A stretch of DNA of 64,000 nt from NCBI GenBank assembly GCA_003290165.1, contig QNQO01000834.1:372001-436000 (forward strand). The letters run 5' to 3'. The DNA comes from Berberis thunbergii. Lineage: Eukaryota; Streptophyta; Magnoliopsida; Ranunculales; Berberidaceae. Below are positions 45,506 to 57,108 of the stretch, in pieces; the stretch's first letter is position 1, and the number at the start of each line of letters is the position of its first letter. The position numbers were made by a program, and so were the translations under genes. Below the pieces are notes generated by a model. The model was not told the origin of the DNA. It did not search any database and worked only from the letters and a program-made list of their open reading frames with translations.

Positions 45506-46642
45506 TAATTTCCTTGCACACTTGGTCTTCAATTTTTTCCCCCTTACCATCAAATATCCTAGAGGTTATACTTTCCAAATGGAGGTAATGATGGCTAAGA
45601 ACAAGCAGTCCAAAAGCCAATTACCTCTGATTCAGAAAGCTTTGCTGAACGAATGTTGAGTCCATTTCTCCAAAGAAGTTCCAGCAGGGAGGCTTCAACA
45701 GTTTATAGTGTCGAGGCTCCTAAGTGCCAGATTGTTAATAGTCATGCGGCCGTGAGTGATGGTCCAAATCAAGAACCTAAACCGTGAATAACAGAAACTT
45801 TATATGTTACTATATATATATATCATTATTTAAACATTATAAACTTATAGTTCACATTGAAAAAAAAAACTTTACTTTTTTTTATTGATACACTAAAAGC
45901 AAACGAGGACACGTTTACTCTCGAGTTATGTTGTCTTTTCATCTGTAAATAAGAACTATGTCTTAACTCTATATTTTTTTATTTCACTATTTTTTTCAAA
46001 ACGCAAGTCTATGTTATATGTAATTGGAACCGGTAAGATCATTGTCAGAACCTCGTCCCAAATAATTGGGGCCATTTGAGATGCCAACTATTTGGATGTT
46101 CTAGTGTTTGTTCACTTGTTATTTTGGTCCCCATAGTTCTTCCATTATGGCTTTACCGAAACTTATTATTAGGATTGTGTCATGATGGAGGATGGGATGC
46201 TTTCTTCCTGCATATTCCATGTTTAATACTTGCATACTCTGAATCCAACATCAGAAATTTCCACTACATAGTGTACCAGCTTTAGTTGAGGGGATTTCAT
46301 TTGGTGGTCCTGTTGAATGGTACATTTGAGAGAGTAAATACGTGTGTGCAACCTCTACTCCACTATATACTTTCTATTGACTAACAAATTTGTTGACACT
46401 GCCTCAACAAATTTGTTCACACTGCTCTCACCTGGCTGCATTTGCACATCTAGCTGGAGAACACTGTACTTGTGTATTTTCGTCACAGTGCTTTGCACAA
46501 TGGCACATAAGTATGTATCTCGTGACATACAGATTTAAGATGAAGCTGCTTAGTAAGCTCATCATATAATGATTTTACTTAAAATATCATGTTTGTTATT
46601 ATATAATGGCTTAATATTAACAACTCCATTCATGTTCTGCAG
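43409..46642 (+). other. Probable long leader intron
   Basis: T-rich, intron-like DNA between the putative leader exon and the acceptor TTCTGCAG at 46635-46642. It holds an ATT microsatellite and a hairpin GTCCGACACTTCGTATCGGTGTCGGAT-type palindrome near 45270. No gene on either strand is supported. Confidence 0.4.
45430..45505. repeat. (ATT)n microsatellite
   Basis: About 25 ATT units inside the probable leader intron, the second such array in the window. Confidence 0.95.
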
Positions 46643-49600
46643 AAAATTGTTGTTCCATTCCTGAATCTGAACTAGGATTTGCCTTTTGTTGCTAAAAAGT
46701 AGCCAAAGAAGCACTAGTATGTTCCAAGGACTTTCCCTGAGACTGGAAATACTGAACTGGTGTGTTAAAGCAGTATGACACTAGAAGACTTTTTCACTCT
46801 GACTGAGATGAAGGATGGGCTCACATCCCTCAACAGAGTTGAAGAATTGGTTTCTATGATGAAGGAGGATAGTGATTCTGCAGTGAAGAACGTCTCTGAG
46901 GCAGCAAGACAGTGGTCTACAGTTGCTAGTACTTTAGCTACTACAGAACATCAGGACAGTCTCAAACATTTTATTCGCTTGGACGGACTTTCCTTTCTTG
47001 ACCGGTGGCTTCAGGAGGCTGAGAAGTTTAGTAATGATGTAGCTGACAATTCTATGGATGAATCAATCAGTGTTCTATTAGGAGCACTTAAGAAATTTCC
47101 TATAGACAATGAGAAGTTAGTCTCATCTGGGATCAAAATAACTGTCAAGAAGTTTCTAGGTCATAAGAATTTTATGTTTCAGGAAAAGGCAAGAGATCTG
47201 CTTGATGATTGGGATCAGAAAGAGGGAAATGTTACAGATAAACAAAATATTTTGGAAGATGGCGAGTTCCAAGATGAAGGGGTTAAGCGAGCTGATGGAA
47301 TACTGACTGTAAATAGCAGGTACCAGGAACAGTCCAATCTTGATATTGTTCCTGTTAAAGAAAGTGATAATGAAGAAAAACATATAGTGAAACCAATTGA
47401 GACTGATTTCCAGCACTCAGGAGGCTCAGATGGTTCCCAAGTTGAGAGGGTTGAGGATGTAAGTATCTCTGTTTCTAACACTAAGGATAACACTCATACC
47501 CCGAGCAAAGTGGACAAGGAAGATGAATTTCAAGATGATGCACATCCTCGAGTTTCATCTTTCATGTCAAACCCTTCTGAAGAAGAAGGCCATTCGATCA
47601 TTGATGAATCCTCTGCACGTACTGCAGATAGAACAAATTCCATGGGGGTTTGCAGTTCTCCAGTTCAAGTGAAAGGGAAATCATCAGATGTTCCGAAGCT
47701 GAAAGATTCAGACGTTGTGGAAGATACATGTGTTGGGGAAGGCGGCAAAACATCCGAAGTTGAACTATGTTCTGTAGCTACCTCAACTAGACCTGAAACT
47801 GATTCTTCTGCTGGTCCAGCAAATGTGCAGGTGCCAGTAACACAGTCTGTATTAAGTAACACTGACGCCCAAAGTAGTGAGTTCTGTCCTAGGAAGGTTC
47901 AATCTGATCGTTTAGATGGGGCTACAGATACACTTGCCACTGACCTAAAGGTTGGGGAGGTTGGTTTGGAAACAGATAAACATTTCAGGAGTAGGAGTGA
48001 AGCTGATGGATGCTATTCAGAGAACTCATCCGTTGACGGATGTGATTTGAGAAAGCCAGAGAATTTAGAGACTTCTTTTTCCAAGAAAGAAGACATGGAA
48101 GCAGTTGATCATATGAAAGGGGATTCAGAATTGCAGGTGGAAGGAGGAAAGGATTATGCTGCTGTTACAAGCCCAAAATCAGCGGTTGATACCAAAATTT
48201 CTGACATTAACAAGAGATCTGGCATGGATCTTGAGTATGGAGTAGATGATGCACTAGAAGTCGCTCGGCAAGTTGCTAAAGAAATAGAGCAAGAAGTAGT
48301 GGATTACAGGGAGCAATTCTGCAGCTCCTCTTCGGATAAGAATCCAGAAGGGGGGCGAGTGCACCCCAGTAGCCCTAATTCGATAAACAGCAAGCAGGAC
48401 CAACCTGTGATGGACCCACAAAATAAACTGATTGAACAGAATTTTACTGATGGAGCCCTTTCAAATGATACAGTAACACATTCAGAGAATTCAGAACATC
48501 TGGACAAGCCTGAGGATCATTTGCATGGTACGGGCTCGTCCCAAGTCACAGAAGCTTTACAAAAACCAGTCGAGACCACCAAGATTAGCCACTGTGATTT
48601 TGATCTAAATGAAGTTTGCTCAGAAGACATGGACCGCCCAAGGATGCCCAACTCTGCTTCCATCACCTTTGTTAATGCTTCGAAGGCTGCTGCTCCAAGT
48701 TTACCAACATCTCCTCCCCGATTCATGGGTGAACTAGGATGGAGGGGTTCTGCTGCAACTAGCGCTTTCCGTCCTGCATCTGGTTTGAAGACCTCAGATG
48801 GTGAAAGGACCCTCTCCATTGATGAAAGTAGCCAGACCTCGAAACAGAGGAGGCTCGACATTGATTTAAACGTGACTGAGGGTTATGGAGATGCAGATGG
48901 GGTGACTAATCCAGCGCCGGAGACACAGATTCCTGTATCATCTGGCCTTCCTTCGGGTGAATCTTCGGTTGAAGTGTGTTCAAGAAGAGCAGAGAGGCTC
49001 AAGCTGGATCTGAATCGCGCTATTGACAGTGATGAAGGTCCATCATCAGATGCCAGAATGGAAGGGCATTTCACATACCAACACCAGAATAGCAGTCCAT
49101 CCCCAGCATCATCATCATCATCAAGGCATCCTCCCACCTTGAGAAACTTTGACCTTAATGGTGGTCCCACTTCTTTTGATGAGTTCCCTGGTCTCGGTAG
49201 ATCATCGTCTTTCGATCTGAATGGAAATGGATCCGGATCTGGAGGATTCAAAATGGATGATCATGTTATTTCTTTCATGGATAACAAAGCCCAGGTGAAG
49301 GGCAAGGAGCCTGTTCCTCAAATTCCATCCTTCCTGCAGAATGGACGGACCGCTGATCCACCAAATGGTGCTTTCTTTCCTAGATCAGATACTGGTGGTT
49401 TGAGGTTACCACCGCCAGTGGCTTATATGCCTCCTCCTTCATCGTTATTTGGCTACCACAACCTTGGCACAGGGTCCTCCATGCCTTTTCCCTCTGGATC
49501 AGGGATCTGTGGACCTGGTTCTGTTCCTGGCATGGTCGATCCAAGAGGAAGTTCTATGGTACCGCATCTGATGGCAACTGCAACAGATGCTTTGTCCTCC

Positions 49601-50270
49601 TACTCCCAGGTACCATTCTTTATGAGCACGACTGGCCCATTGATAGGTATGAATGGGGTCGGAACTCCTCGGCCTAGCCTTGATTTGAATGCAGGCTTTA
49701 CATTAGATGCTGAGAACAGGGGATCTGGGAGTTTGAGGCATGGATTTTTCCCTGGGAACGGCATCTTGCCAATGGATGAGCAGATGAGGGCTGCTTCACA
49801 GCCCCCAACAAGTTCGAAGCGGAAAGAACCTGACGGTGGATGGGACCTCTACCCTGGTAATGGCAAACGTCAACCCCCTTGGCGCTAGGTTTTATTTTAG
49901 ACCATGATGTACCTTTTCCTTATAGGGAGTAATGACTGTTGGATAGATGGAATTGGTACCTTGCACGTCCTTGGAGAAGAAAGATCAGGAGTTCTCGACT
50001 TGTGTGCGAGGATTTAGTTCAATCGAATAAAGCTGGAGATGAATGGTTTCTATCTGGTTCTGATTGCCAGAGACAAAAAGAGTAGGTTTTGTTCTCGTTC
50101 TTTACCCCATTTCTTTTCCTCCTCCTTTTTTTTTTTTTAATGTCTTATAGAATGTGCCTCCAGCGATAGAAAACCCAGTCCTTGGATCGGTGTCCTGTAT
50201 CCTTCCCGCATATATAAACAGAAGAAATGACAGAATGGGTTTCCTTCAATGGTGTAGGTGCTGTGCGTAT
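46643..50270 (+). other. Main exon of the TFIIS-domain gene (leader end, CDS, 3' UTR)
   Basis: Starts after TTCTGCAG; 132 nt of leader, the CDS, then about 380 nt of T-rich 3' UTR. The leader part contains one short upstream ATG (46712) in another frame. The 3' end is estimated near TGTGCGTATGTAATTGG (about 50260); the poly(A) site is not proven. Confidence 0.5.
46775..49888 (+). CDS. TFIIS N-terminal (LW) domain protein, nuclear
   Basis: An uninterrupted 1037-residue frame from ATG 46775 to TAG 49886-49888. Residues 60-148 form a TFIIS N-terminal domain (FLDRWLQEAE, ALKKFPIDNEKLVSSGI, KKFLGHKN, ARDLLDDW), a helical bundle that binds transcription-elongation partners. Residues 150-600 are acidic, Ser/Glu/Asp-rich and likely disordered. 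The C-terminal third has repeated DLN motifs: FDLNEV (608), IDLNV (694), LDLNRA (743), FDLNGG (791), FDLNGN (812) and LDLNAG (968), resembling EAR-type repression motifs. It ends in a Lys/Arg-rich tail (KRKEPD, GKRQPPWR), a possible nuclear signal. The plant relatives I recall include single TFIIS-N proteins and SUO, which also has a BAH domain; no BAH is seen here. The MTLEDFFTLTEM start fits the family. It is the only intact host gene in the window. Confidence 0.93.
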   Translation: MTLEDFFTLTEMKDGLTSLNRVEELVSMMKEDSDSAVKNVSEAARQWSTVASTLATTEHQDSLKHFIRLDGLSFLDRWLQEAEKFSNDVADNSMDESISVLLGALKKFPIDNEKLVSSGIKITVKKFLGHKNFMFQEKARDLLDDWDQKEGNVTDKQNILEDGEFQDEGVKRADGILTVNSRYQEQSNLDIVPVKESDNEEKHIVKPIETDFQHSGGSDGSQVERVEDVSISVSNTKDNTHTPSKVDKEDEFQDDAHPRVSSFMSNPSEEEGHSIIDESSARTADRTNSMGVCSSPVQVKGKSSDVPKLKDSDVVEDTCVGEGGKTSEVELCSVATSTRPETDSSAGPANVQVPVTQSVLSNTDAQSSEFCPRKVQSDRLDGATDTLATDLKVGEVGLETDKHFRSRSEADGCYSENSSVDGCDLRKPENLETSFSKKEDMEAVDHMKGDSELQVEGGKDYAAVTSPKSAVDTKISDINKRSGMDLEYGVDDALEVARQVAKEIEQEVVDYREQFCSSSSDKNPEGGRVHPSSPNSINSKQDQPVMDPQNKLIEQNFTDGALSNDTVTHSENSEHLDKPEDHLHGTGSSQVTEALQKPVETTKISHCDFDLNEVCSEDMDRPRMPNSASITFVNASKAAAPSLPTSPPRFMGELGWRGSAATSAFRPASGLKTSDGERTLSIDESSQTSKQRRLDIDLNVTEGYGDADGVTNPAPETQIPVSSGLPSGESSVEVCSRRAERLKLDLNRAIDSDEGPSSDARMEGHFTYQHQNSSPSPASSSSSRHPPTLRNFDLNGGPTSFDEFPGLGRSSSFDLNGNGSGSGGFKMDDHVISFMDNKAQVKGKEPVPQIPSFLQNGRTADPPNGAFFPRSDTGGLRLPPPVAYMPPPSSLFGYHNLGTGSSMPFPSGSGICGPGSVPGMVDPRGSSMVPHLMATATDALSSYSQVPFFMSTTGPLIGMNGVGTPRPSLDLNAGFTLDAENRGSGSLRHGFFPGNGILPMDEQMRAASQPPTSSKRKEPDGGWDLYPGNGKRQPPWR

Positions 50271-50780
50271 GTAATTGGAAACTCAAACATGGGTCCTCCT
50301 TTTCTTTTTAGATGATTACAATGCTAAATGCAACTTACCTGTTTAGAATTTTTATGGGAGAAATAAGTTTTGAAGCAATCTGTTTATTGTTCACCGTCCA
50401 ATTCAAGGTGGAAATTGAACTTTCTGTAGAACAGAAGTATTGTTTTAGGTTCAATCCTTTGCAGTTTAAAAAGAACCCCAACCATTCTGGAGTTTTGGCT
50501 ATTGAAACTATGAACTGATGAGGCTCCACATCAATTTGTGGCTAGCCTTTTGTACACAATTAGATCTTGTTTGGGACTAAACATTTTCTTCCATGTGGTT
50601 TTGAATATCAGATAGCTTACACTTTCTCTGCGGTCTCATGAATGAGGCCTACTAGTTGATTTTTTTGTGGTATCATCTCTGTTGCTTATGGTATTTCTAA
50701 ATATCTCCTTGGAATAATGCACTGATTCTTCACACACCACATAAGTAAAGAGTATCATTAGAAATTTGCTTTAAAGGTTT
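50270..50780. other. Downstream flank, no gene
   Basis: AT-rich DNA after the TFIIS-domain gene. Overlapping frames on both strands at 50312-50529 are chance. Confidence 0.4.
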
Positions 50781-51535
50781 TTCTCAGGGCGTCAGGTGTT
50801 CAAAAGTTTAGGGAGTCATGGTGGTCCAAAGTTTCACCTAGGAGAGTATGTTGTCTGAGATCTGATGGTGGTTTGGGCATTGATTACAAGGAAATTTTAA
50901 TCCGCTCTGATGAGCAAGTGGATGCGGCGTTTTTGCAGAAGAAAAAGAAATCATGCCCTATGAGAAGGATAATAAAAATACGATATGGTGATAACAGATG
51001 TGAATTCATGAGAGGTTTACTCTGGGTTGTTTTCAAGGAGTCATGGGTTGCTCAAAAGTTTCACCAAAGAGAAAGTTTTGCTGTCTTAAATCTGATAGTG
51101 GTTTGAGATCAGGTTAGTAAGTGAGTTTAAATCCGCTCTAATGGGCAAGTGACGGGGATGATTTTACAGCGTGGAGAAGGATAAATAAGAGAACAAAACC
51201 CGAATAGCAAAGGTGATTGGGAAGTGATCGTGAGAGGTTTCCTATGGTGGCTCTTCACAGGGAGTCAGGGTGCTCATAAGTTTCAAGTGAGAGAGATTGC
51301 TGTCTGAAGGGAGTTAAAATCCTTCTAATGAGCAAGTGGCTATGGTGTTTTTGCAGAGAAAAAGATGCTCAGCCCTATGGAGAAGGGTAAACATAAATAT
51401 TGTATAGGATAACAGAGGTGATTGGGAAATGAAATCATGAGAGATTTTCTCTGGGGGTTTCTCAGGAAGTTCAAAATTTCACCCGATAGAAAGTTTGCTG
51501 TCCTCGAATGAGCAAGTGGCCATGATGTTCACAGA
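50780..51535. repeat. Degenerate tandem repeat, about four units of 185-235 bp
   Basis: Four diverged copies share TTTAAATCCGCTCTGATGAGCAAGTGG (near 50892, 51126, 51310, 51503), CAAAAGTTTCACC...GAGAGA and ATGAGAGGTTTNCTCTGG. Spacing falls from about 234 to about 190 bp. Internal stops exclude a repeat protein in any frame. It lies next to an L1-like tail and may derive from it. Confidence 0.75.
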
Positions 51536-51689
51536 AGAAAAATATTAGAGAAACAAAAGGGGTAACAGATGTGATTTGGAAGTGAATACTTGCTACATTC
51601 CTTTTGGTTGCAGAGCTTGGAAAAGGATTGTGATTTCTTGCAAGCTCTATTATCGTGTGACCACCAAGTGGTGTTAAGTAGTTTCCCTC

Positions 51690-52240
51690 GACACTTATTA
51701 TGTGTGGAAAGGTGGGGATCAGTTTGTGATTTGTGGTGGTTGATGACGATCCTCAAGAGTGGAATCTCTACTCATGGAGGGAGAATGACTGGGAATTGTT
51801 CAGGTGGTGGGAGATCTATTTTGTAGATGATGTTGAGGGAAGGAGATGATAGGCTGTTGTGGATGGTAAACTTGGGTAATATTCTATCAAAATATTCTTT
51901 TAGAGGCTTTCAGCTGAGTCCAATACCAACAATGTTACGATAGGAATCAGAAGATGGTGCGGGAGGCTTGTCAAGTTCTGGAAGAAAATTTTTGTAGAGA
52001 TGAAGGGGAATCCATTTACCAGTTGTTGCTTCATTGTGCATTTGCTCAAATTATTTGGTAGCATTTCGCGGGTGAGTTTAGAACTACAAGAGCCCTTAAT
52101 GGTTCTGTGATTAGTTGGTTGTCTGTCCGAATAAATGATAGCGCATGCTTCATTTTCTAGGATAGAGAATAACTTCGTACCATCTTGTGGGTCTTCTGGA
52201 GAGAGAAACTGTCGGAGTTTGATAAAAAAAACGTAAAACG
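51690..52240 (+). pseudogene. L1-like LINE tail with zf-RVT-type region
   Basis: The plus strand, with frameshifts, reads like the C-terminal zinc-binding region of plant L1 LINEs: DDRLLWMVNLGNILS (about 51845), ESIYQLLLHCAFAQIIW (about 52005), then ALNGSVISWLS and a WVFWRERN-like end (about 52190). In intact copies this region follows reverse transcriptase. Several stops are present. Insertion ends were not located. Confidence 0.55.
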
Positions 52241-53955
52241 AACATCAATTGATTTTGTTTGTGGAGTTATTATGGAGATGGAGTACTTCTACTAGAAAAT
52301 CAAAGGATATGCTTTCTCTAGAAATCTAGATTCATGTTTGATTGGGGTTATCTCGTTTTATGTTTGCTTTTATTTCTTGAGTAGTGACCATCTCCAATCC
52401 ATCACTTGCTTCCCTCTTTATCAATGAATTATACGTTTTAACATTAAATAAAAATCAAATTAGTCGTTGTACGTCTATAGGTTTTGAAGGCAAGGAATAT
52501 TATCATAGCATTGAAAGAAACAGGTGCAAAAAGAGATATAACTGTAACCTTCAGTCCTGAGACTCTAAACCATTTTAAGAGTGAAAAATGTGGATTCAAG
52601 TTCTGAATGTGTTAGCAAGTGAAGAAGAATGACATCTGGTGATCGGTAGATGAAGTCATACGTTTCCTAGTTTAAGTTCCTGCCATGTGGTTGTTCTTTA
52701 GAGCCATAAGATGGATGTGTGATGAATAGTAGTAGTAATGGATTCCATCAGTTTTAAGTTCTTAGGAAATGATTTTGAGGTTGACATTAGTTTGATGGTG
52801 AATGATGATAAAATTAAGTGTCAAGAATAATGTGGTAACAAGTAAAAGGGAAGTTGGTGGTGGCATTCGAGAGTTTTCAGTTGCTGAAGGTTTAAAACAT
52901 TCAGAACCTTGGTTGCAACACTGTCCAGAAGAGAAAGCTATGTCGCTTGAGAATTTTAGGTGCCTTAGCAACTTCAGACGACCCTCTATTTTCATGCACT
53001 TTAACCTAGCTCTATCTCTCTGTGTTTGTTAATTTATGTTGAAAGTTATTCAAGGTGCCTATGTTTCAAGTCGAAGCAGATAAAAGCTCAACTCCAAATT
53101 TACTCGATGAATGATATTGGTGTCCAGATAGTAGTCAAGAATTTGTGTCCTCCAGTGAGCATTAGGAAGTACAGCTACGTTGGTGGATGCATGATATTCG
53201 TGTCCAAATAGGAGTCAGTAATGTATGTTGATGCCTTTAGATTCCAACCCTTGGCAAGCCTGCCTGCTCTGACCCAACCTGAGAATCGTCAATTAGGAAG
53301 TTATCTCATTTTTAGTTTGGTTTCGTATAGCAGCTCATATAGGTAAAGCCCAACATGCTTGCATGCAGCCATCCCAATCAGCCCCGAAGGTCCATGATTA
53401 GGAATCACATCAAAGGCAAAAGACTCTTGAGAGCTTCCGTAATGGGTAGCTCAAGACCATCTAGTGTTGTTCTTGCACCAAGGTTGTTATTTGGGTGAAA
53501 CAACAATAGATAGTCTTTGCATATAGGGAGTTTTCAATAGCAATAAAAATAATTTAGAATTTATTGGATGCCAATCAGTGTTGACCTTTTGAGTATAATC
53601 ATTTTGAGGTGTTTTGAGCTTTAATTCTGATATTACCCTTGGAATCCTATGGTGGAGATGCACTGATAACATCATTTAACCAAATAGTTTAATCCCTAAA
53701 GAAGAAAACAACAATGCTTTAGCCACAATTCATGCCGCACCTTTACCAGGTTTATGCCCCTTTCACATGCCTTTCTCAGCCTTTGATCATCACTATCATC
53801 TGAGCCTTTCAACCTTTAGTATTATGATTTAGAGGTTGGTTGGGACACTATATTTTGCTTTCTTCACCAAAGTGACCAGAAGGACTCTATTGCTTTGTTT
53901 TACTTTTTAATTTGGAACCGCACTGATCATAGGTGTTCAAGACACTCTTGAGTAA
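52241..53955. other. Non-coding, no gene seen
   Basis: No frame with recognisable content. GATATTGGTGTCCAGATAGTAGTCA (53112) and GATATTCGTGTCCAAATAGGAGTCA (53191) are a diverged direct repeat about 79 bp apart. Confidence 0.4.
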
Positions 53956-53961
53956 GAATAC

Positions 53962-54499
53962 TGATGCGTTCAAAATTCAGTCTCCAATATGTAAAACCTG
54001 TAAAATTAATGTTAGATTGTCAAAGATTACCTTTTTAGTGGTCGAAGGCACTCCGATGCTTAAGTCAGTAACTTAGTTGGAAATTGATATAAAACTAGAC
54101 ATAACTCAGTTAAAAACTTCATACATTTGTCAAATGTTCCCTTTACCTTTTATAATAGTCGCAATTAATTTTCTAGGTGACTTAAGCATATGAGGCGCAA
54201 TGAAGGGAGATTTTCTCTGTAACAGTCTCCCTTTTTATAAAGACAAGTTCATGGAGGCATGACTCCCTCCACGACTTTTTTTTCTATGTAACGTTCCTCC
54301 CCCTTAAAGGAGAACCGCGGGCCTAGTTTTGAGTCTTTGATTATGATTTATTCTGAAGGACCTTATTTGGGTTTCTATGTCTGAGTTCACGTTCTTTGGG
54401 TTTTATTAATTCACCTGATCTTGAAATACTTAATCCTCGTGATGAACGGTCGTTGTCACATGTATAACCGAGATATGTGTCTTATTTGATGTATCATTA
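53962..54499 (-). repeat. Gypsy LTR, probably solo (538 bp)
   Basis: Starts TGATGCG and ends GTATCATTA; clearly similar to the LTR at 31257-31728 over most of its length, including GGTCGAAGGCACTCCGATGC. Flanking pentamers AATAC and ACTAC differ at one base, compatible with an aged target duplication. No PBS or PPT adjoins it, so it is likely a solo LTR. Confidence 0.7.
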
Positions 54500-55216
54500 A
54501 CTACTATGCATATTGGCTGGTAATATGTAATTTGATGATGTAGATATTTTCATCAAACAGTCTATGTTTCTTCCGGAGTAGAAAAAGGAGGGATGGAAGT
54601 TTGTGTCAATTGTCAAAACAATTAGGTCAGTGTCGTTCATGGCATGGAAATCCATGAACAATGGCTTTGACTTGTAATGGGAAAAAAGAAGATCTTAGTT
54701 TACAACAAAATCAACACTATGTTTTGTCTTCAATATGGTCCCATGGATGGACTTTAGAACAAGGAAGTAGTGTAGAAAACAAAAAATGGACAGAAGTTTA
54801 TGCAAGTTCTTAGATTACCTAGGCTAGATTTGATCAAAAGTGATGGTTTTTAAATTAAATGAATGTTGTCGCTATGGTTTTTAAATTAAATTATTGTTGT
54901 CGACTGATGAACTTACATATGAGTGTTTCACATTAGCGCCACACCGACAGTTAATTAATGTCATTTTCGTTCATAAGATATCTCTAACGCCAGACAGAAA
55001 CAAATTTGCTTGTTCCACATATTAAGATGGGAAATTAGAAGGGGCTTCACTTGGTGGTCTCACCTCCATCAATTTTGCCAAGGAAAACAGTTACAGAAAT
55101 GAATCATTTGTCCTCTGTCATGGGTTTGAGAAATGAGTTCTCCATGGTTGATGAATCATTTTTGCATATAGAGACATTTTAGGCTTTCCAAGTAGATCAT
55201 AGCTCTTAGTGCAAAG
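54500..55216. other. Non-coding between LTRs
   Basis: AT-rich. TGGTTTTTAAATTAAAT occurs twice within 45 bp (about 54843 and 54878), a small tandem duplication. No gene seen. Confidence 0.4.
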
Positions 55217-55561
55217 TGATGCGTTTAAATCCGTTATCCTAGAGCTCATAGCTTATAGAGATGACCTACAAAATAGGATTAGAATGCCAAAGACCATTTT
55301 TTTATGGCCGAAGGCATTCCGCTTCTTAAGTCAATTAACTGTGGGAGAAGACTAAATGTAGACATAGTATAATTTAGTTATTTTTTACATACTGTGACCA
55401 ATGTGTCTTTTTCATATATTTTTCTTTACCTTATATAATGAGTGCATTCAACTATGTGTATGATTTAAGCTCAAATGGCGTAATGAATGGAGACATTTAC
55501 TATAACAATATTCTCCTTCATTAAGATGTGTCATTGGAGGAGTAATTCCCACCATGACTTA
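55217..55561 (-). repeat. Gypsy LTR fragment interrupted by another LTR
   Basis: Starts TGATGCG and follows the 53962-54499 LTR to the ACGACTT region, where it stops at the start of another LTR (55562). The missing remainder is expected beyond the right edge, past the inserted element. Confidence 0.65.
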
Positions 55562-56238
55562 TGATGCAGTCGTTTTCTGCTCTCTGCTTTGACCTAGTCC
55601 CGATGACCTGCACAAGTGACACACTTGAGCCACGGATCATCGTTGTGGCAGTCGATGACACTCCTATGCTAAAGTCAAACAGGGATCTGAGGAATGTGTA
55701 ATGCAGTAAATAAGGAATTTGTAGCATACCTTAGCTTACCAATCTCATGTCTTATTTATAGTGCAGGAGTCCTGGTTCTACCAGGCCTTCAAAGATGTAG
55801 TTTAGAAAGAAGATCTTCGTGGGGATCCTTCTATAATTTGGAGTCGTGATGTATGAGAGAAGTTTCTTATTAGCCTTATGCTCCTAGATACGCGGGAGAT
55901 AGTTCTCAATCCAAGAGTAATCTGTAGAAGGAAGTTTTTCTGTGTAGAATGTACTATGGTATTTGCTTCCTAATTGGAAGCAGAGAGCTGATGTTATTGT
56001 TTGTTCGAAGCCAATCCTCAAGATACTTGCCTTAATAGGACTTATGAGTATTGAGGCTAACTATGGACGTGCGGGCCTAGCATGCTGTAAGAGTTCGGCT
56101 TCGTCTGGCAGACTGAATTAGGCGGGCTTGGAACCACTTGGGTAGGATCAGTGCTGGACTGATGCTGGGGCCCATAATTTCTTGAGATCATCATGACATA
56201 TGTATGGCTCAGGGATGTGACCTTTTTTTGTATCATCA
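55562..56238 (-). repeat. 3' LTR of a minus-strand Tat-like gypsy element (677 bp)
   Basis: Starts TGATGCAG and ends GTATCATCA, with matching inverted termini. A polypurine tract lies on its right, on the minus strand, so this is the 3' LTR of an element whose body extends right and off the window. Its sequence differs from the neighbouring LTRs apart from the ends, so it belongs to another family. Confidence 0.75.
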
Positions 56239-56254
56239 ACTACTCCCCCCGAGT
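56239..56254 (-). other. Polypurine tract of the minus-strand element
   Basis: Minus-strand reading CTCGGGGGGAGTAGT directly precedes the LTR. It proves that the element is oriented right to left and that the ORF at 56491-60440 is antisense to it. Confidence 0.75.
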
Positions 56255-57032
56255 TAATGGGTCGTCACATCAGTTCGCTAAATCATCTCTTAAAAAGATA
56301 AGTCGCTCATGAGGATTGAGTCTGAATCGTTGCTTGAGCCGTGCGCTGCATTAATTGAACGTGACGGTTCAACGGGACCTAATCTCTATTTAGGTCATCC
56401 ATAGTGCGGAGTCTGACTCTTTTATTTTCTTTGCTTTTGAAGATACTGTTGTGTTCATCTTTTGATTAGAAAAGATTGTTCGTCTCCTTTATGGCTCAAC
56501 AAAACCTTCTTGATAACGCGACCTTGGTCAGGGCTTTGGAGTTTTTCGAAGACATGTTGCTTTCTGAGTTCGGCCTCGCTGAAATCCGTACAAAGTTTGG
56601 GGTCTCCAAGGCCTGTCGTTGTATGTTCTGAAGAGTGACCAGACGCCAATGTCGCCACCAGTGGGGTTCATGTGCTTGCATCGTGGGATGCTTAAAATTG
56701 AAGTGTGTTTTCCCGTTCTGGATGTGATTTGGGAATTCTTGGACCTTCTTGGGATTCCTCCGGCTCAATTGGGGCCTAATGGATATAGGATTATCCTTTT
56801 CATTCTGATCAGGGCAAAGGAGGTTGTCATCCGCGTGACCGCGGGTAATCCAGTTGTTGACTTCTCCTCGATTGAAGGGGTAATGTCGTCTGTAAAATGA
56901 CGTCGCCGACCTACTTCACGTATTTTCTAGACGACTTCAAGTCCTGGCAAAAATATTTCTTCTTGGCCCCTGCGAATTCAAAGTACTTCTGGTTCAAAGG
57001 TCGTTCGCTCGAACGAGAGTTTAAGTCGCTTC

Positions 57033-57108
57033 GTAAGTGTAGTTTTTTCTTTTGACTCTGCTATGCTTGATTGCAGGTTAGCTAATCATTGCTTGTGTTT
57101 CTTCACAG
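57033..57108 (+). other. Intron in the antisense ORF
   Basis: 76 nt, GTAAGT...TTCACAG, T-rich, between LEREFKSLR and RFLTTPLTL. The same position holds a 68-nt intron in copy A (25536-25603, minus). This points to splicing of a transcript running antisense to the retrotransposon. Confidence 0.65.

Noticed and set aside
48304..49251. Minus-strand frames of up to 122 codons
   Set aside because: Antisense shadows of the intact TFIIS-domain CDS.
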